A stretch of DNA of 64,000 nucleotides, taken from NCBI GenBank assembly GCA_012103475.1, contig WLWS01000005.1:67001-131000 (forward strand), in the 5' to 3' direction. Within the stretch, counting starts at the first letter, position 1. Every line of letters begins with the position of its first letter. Below are positions 61,999 through 64,000 of this stretch, in pieces. The notes beneath the pieces were generated by a model, which made no database searches, was not told the origin of the DNA, and saw only the letters and a program-made list of their open reading frames with translations. This DNA comes from Gammaproteobacteria bacterium. GTDB lineage: Bacteria > Pseudomonadota > Gammaproteobacteria > Eutrophobiales > Eutrophobiaceae. The position numbers and the translations under genes are program-made.

Positions 61999-64000
61999 TT
62001 ACTGACTGGTCATCTGATCTGTCTGGCTTTTTATTGGCAAGTCTATGATAAAACTGACCCCGTCGGCGCCAGGCAGATTCACCGCTCTTACCTTGCCACC
62101 AAAGTATTCCGAAATCAGTCTGACAATAAACAAACCAAGACCAAGATGCGGGGTATCGTCTGCTTTTTTCTGCCTCAGTGACACCATTGAGTTAAAAAGC
62201 TGATCTTCCATATCTGCTGGCAGGCTTGCGCCGAAGTTACTGACCACAAGTTGCCATGAATCAGTTTTGCTGTTTATTTTTATTTCAATCGCTTTATCTT
62301 TCAGCGAAAAATCGACGGCATTGGCAATCAGTTTATCCAGCATCTGCACCAATAAATCAGGTGCCAGACAAGTAGTCAGTGTTTGCGCAGAAGACAGTAA
62401 GTTAAATTGCTGATGCGGATAAGCCATTCGATATCCAGCAACACAACTGAGCATTAACTCATTTATATCGGTCAAACTGTATTCGGCGCTCTGCATTGCC
62501 TGTTCGAGACGCCTCGCCTCGCCCAGTCGGGTCAATATCATGCTAAGTCGTTCCATTCCCTGTCTGGCACGCTCGAGATACTGATCAGCCTGACCGGAGT
62601 TTTCGCTATCCTGGATTTGTTCGAGTGAAGACTGAACTATGGCAATCGGTGTGCGTAATTCATGCGATAAGCGATCAGCCATGTTTTCCATGTAGTGACT
62701 GTATTCCCGCAGTCTGTCCAACATCGACGCATAGTTGCGCGATAAGTCTCCAATTTCGTCATTACTTCTATCCGAGCTGAATTCTCCGACGACCCGACCA
62801 TTATCATCAATGGCTGCATTTGCCTGATCGCTTAATTTTTTAATTCGTGACGAAAGCCTTGATGCAAAAAACAATATAAGTACAACGATAATAAAAAATA
62901 CCAATACTGTTTTATTAAACAGTGAAGCCATGGCATTGCGCTGTAGCATCTGGATACCACTGCTACTTTCTTCTACCACCATCACCCCTCTCACTTCGCC
63001 ATTCACCCTAACAGGCGTTGCGGCAGAGATAATCACCGCCTTACCTTCTGGTGAGGAACGCCAGCGAGTTTCGCTCAATCCCAGCAGAGCCTGTCTGACT
63101 TCTTCACCCTGCAAACGCGACTGACCTGCGAGGTCATCACGCACTCTGGTCGGCACAGCTGGCAGCAACAGGGAATAAATCAGATTCTGTTTGTTGTCAG
63201 CAAACTGTTTATCGAGAGAACCCTTGCTTGCAAGCACCTGCCCATGATGATTCAGCACCCAGATTCGTCGCCCCTCCGGTAGAGTTTCAGAATCAATGAT
63301 CTGCCTGATTTTCTCGGAAGACCGCAGCAATCTGCCAGGGGAGTCAGCCGTTCGGTTTCCAGCCGTTCCCAGAGTGATATTCTTGTCGCCATCGTTGCTG
63401 CTGACAATAATCCCGAAATTTTCGGTGATCAAATAGGTAGGAACCTCGATTTCAAGTATGTAACCATCAGTCGATTCCTGCCACACTCCTGTGATATTGG
63501 TTGCGTATTCAGTTTGCTGATACTCGAGACCATATTCATCAGAAGATGTCTTGTATCTGAATGGCCGAATCTGACCCGGTGCAGTTGGTGAAAAATAGTA
63601 ACGAAGTAATTCTTCTCTGGCATTTTTAAACACCAGTGAAATATGATCGTTGTTGATTGAATCAGGTCGATTCGCTTGTCGATAACTCAGTTTATCGTCT
63701 GTAACCCTAATCAGAACATAAAGAGCCTTGTTGTAATGGCCCACAATCAATCTATAGGCAAGCGGATTTGCCTGCTCATCTTCATTTTTCAATTCATAAA
63801 AATCAGACCAGGCCAGATAGGCTTTCCAGTCGTCGGTATAGCCATCTGTTTGCAGAGGATGTGTCATTTCGTGCACGTAGAGACTGTGACCCGGGTTGTC
63901 ATCATGCACCGGAAACAGACCGGAGCGCTCATGCAGAGGAGCCGCATAGGATTTCACGGCATCCACCAGTGATACTTCCAGAGCATCTCGCAAGTAGGTT
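61999..64000 (-). CDS. Sensor histidine kinase, possibly of the proteobacterial dedicated sortase system (N-terminus beyond window)
   Basis: The frame is open to the right edge, so the start lies outside. Visible in order: a periplasmic region with a CBM9-like segment (HPLQTDGYTDDWKAYL), further sensor, membrane helix (KTVLVFFIIVVLILFFA), HAMP, the His box SHELRTPIAIV, N box LIANAVDFSLKD, and G box TPHLGLGLFIV. It would phosphorylate a response regulator not seen here. The opening LRDALEVSLVDAVKSYA and the CBM9-like part recall the kinase of the dedicated sortase system, an identification from memory that sortase and response-regulator genes beyond the edge would settle. Confidence 0.85.
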   Translation of the reverse strand, partial: TYLRDALEVSLVDAVKSYAAPLHERSGLFPVHDDNPGHSLYVHEMTHPLQTDGYTDDWKAYLAWSDFYELKNEDEQANPLAYRLIVGHYNKALYVLIRVTDDKLSYRQANRPDSINNDHISLVFKNAREELLRYYFSPTAPGQIRPFRYKTSSDEYGLEYQQTEYATNITGVWQESTDGYILEIEVPTYLITENFGIIVSSNDGDKNITLGTAGNRTADSPGRLLRSSEKIRQIIDSETLPEGRRIWVLNHHGQVLASKGSLDKQFADNKQNLIYSLLLPAVPTRVRDDLAGQSRLQGEEVRQALLGLSETRWRSSPEGKAVIISAATPVRVNGEVRGVMVVEESSSGIQMLQRNAMASLFNKTVLVFFIIVVLILFFASRLSSRIKKLSDQANAAIDDNGRVVGEFSSDRSNDEIGDLSRNYASMLDRLREYSHYMENMADRLSHELRTPIAIVQSSLEQIQDSENSGQADQYLERARQGMERLSMILTRLGEARRLEQAMQSAEYSLTDINELMLSCVAGYRMAYPHQQFNLLSSAQTLTTCLAPDLLVQMLDKLIANAVDFSLKDKAIEIKINSKTDSWQLVVSNFGASLPADMEDQLFNSMVSLRQKKADDTPHLGLGLFIVRLISEYFGGKVRAVNLPGADGVSFIIDLPIKSQTDQMTSQ

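Noticed and set aside
1-64000. tRNA, rRNA, insertion sequences, phage genes and CRISPR arrays.
   Set aside because: None was recognised on either strand in reading the gaps and gene list; a tRNA scan would confirm this.

Overview
The window looks like chromosome from a marine, heterotrophic gammaproteobacterium. The GC content seems moderate by eye. The basis is a TonB-dependent receptor, exported sulfatase and amidohydrolases with typical Gram-negative signals, two twin-arginine signals, an OmpW porin, an RND pump and a complete homoprotocatechuate (hpa) operon; the genus is not determined. I see no rRNA, tRNA, insertion sequence, CRISPR array or phage gene. About 60 genes are supported, most in tight single-strand operons.

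Region by region. 1-10.1 kb (minus) is a scavenging locus: a TonB-dependent receptor, then an attenuator-like hairpin, then amidohydrolase, sulfatase, amidohydrolase, amidohydrolase, an M19-like protein with missing metal ligands, and a D-aminoacylase-like protein cut by the window edge. 10.2-17.4 kb (minus) holds hpaR-H-I-G1-G2-E-D-F plus a TauE-type permease. This set takes homoprotocatechuate to central metabolites but has no hydroxylase (HpaBC). A 17-bp inverted repeat overlaps the hpaR start codon. 17.5-20.4 kb (plus) encodes an exported formylglycine-generating enzyme with both catalytic cysteines and an exported thioredoxin-fold protein, probable partners of the sulfatase. 20.4-25.9 kb has a DMT transporter, an exported acetamidase-like enzyme, an alpha/beta hydrolase, a VOC protein and a CHASE4-GGDEF diguanylate cyclase. 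25.9-31.7 kb (minus) is a five-gene operon of amine-oxidoreductase-like flavoprotein, aromatic amino-acid decarboxylase-like enzyme, DUF2783-like small protein, flavin monooxygenase and VOC protein. 32.5-37.4 kb (minus) carries two tandem tungsten-type aldehyde ferredoxin oxidoreductases and a class V PLP enzyme without the desulfurase cysteine; a P450 diverges from them.

38.9-45.8 kb is a patchwork of small single genes (RDD, cupins, GGCT-like, GNAT, VOC, HxlR/SDR pair, NTF2-like, aminotransferase, GFA), of lower GC at its left end. 45.8-55.2 kb has a desaturase, an ornithine-decarboxylase-like enzyme, an RND pump whose adaptor lacks its N-terminus, an aromatic-acid-type MFS transporter, a thioesterase and OmpW. 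55.3-64 kb holds a cupredoxin, an unusual operon (cyclic-nucleotide-binding/rhodanese/coiled-coil protein broken by one in-frame TAA, a formaldehyde-activating-enzyme homologue lacking its conserved His, and an unknown membrane protein), and a sensor kinase running off the right edge.

Working model (inference): sulfated or N-acylated aromatic compounds enter by the receptor, are trimmed by hydrolases and sulfatase, aromatic amino acids or amines are decarboxylated and oxidised to arylacetates, and the Hpa enzymes open the ring. The most novel part is the 56.4-61.1 kb operon.
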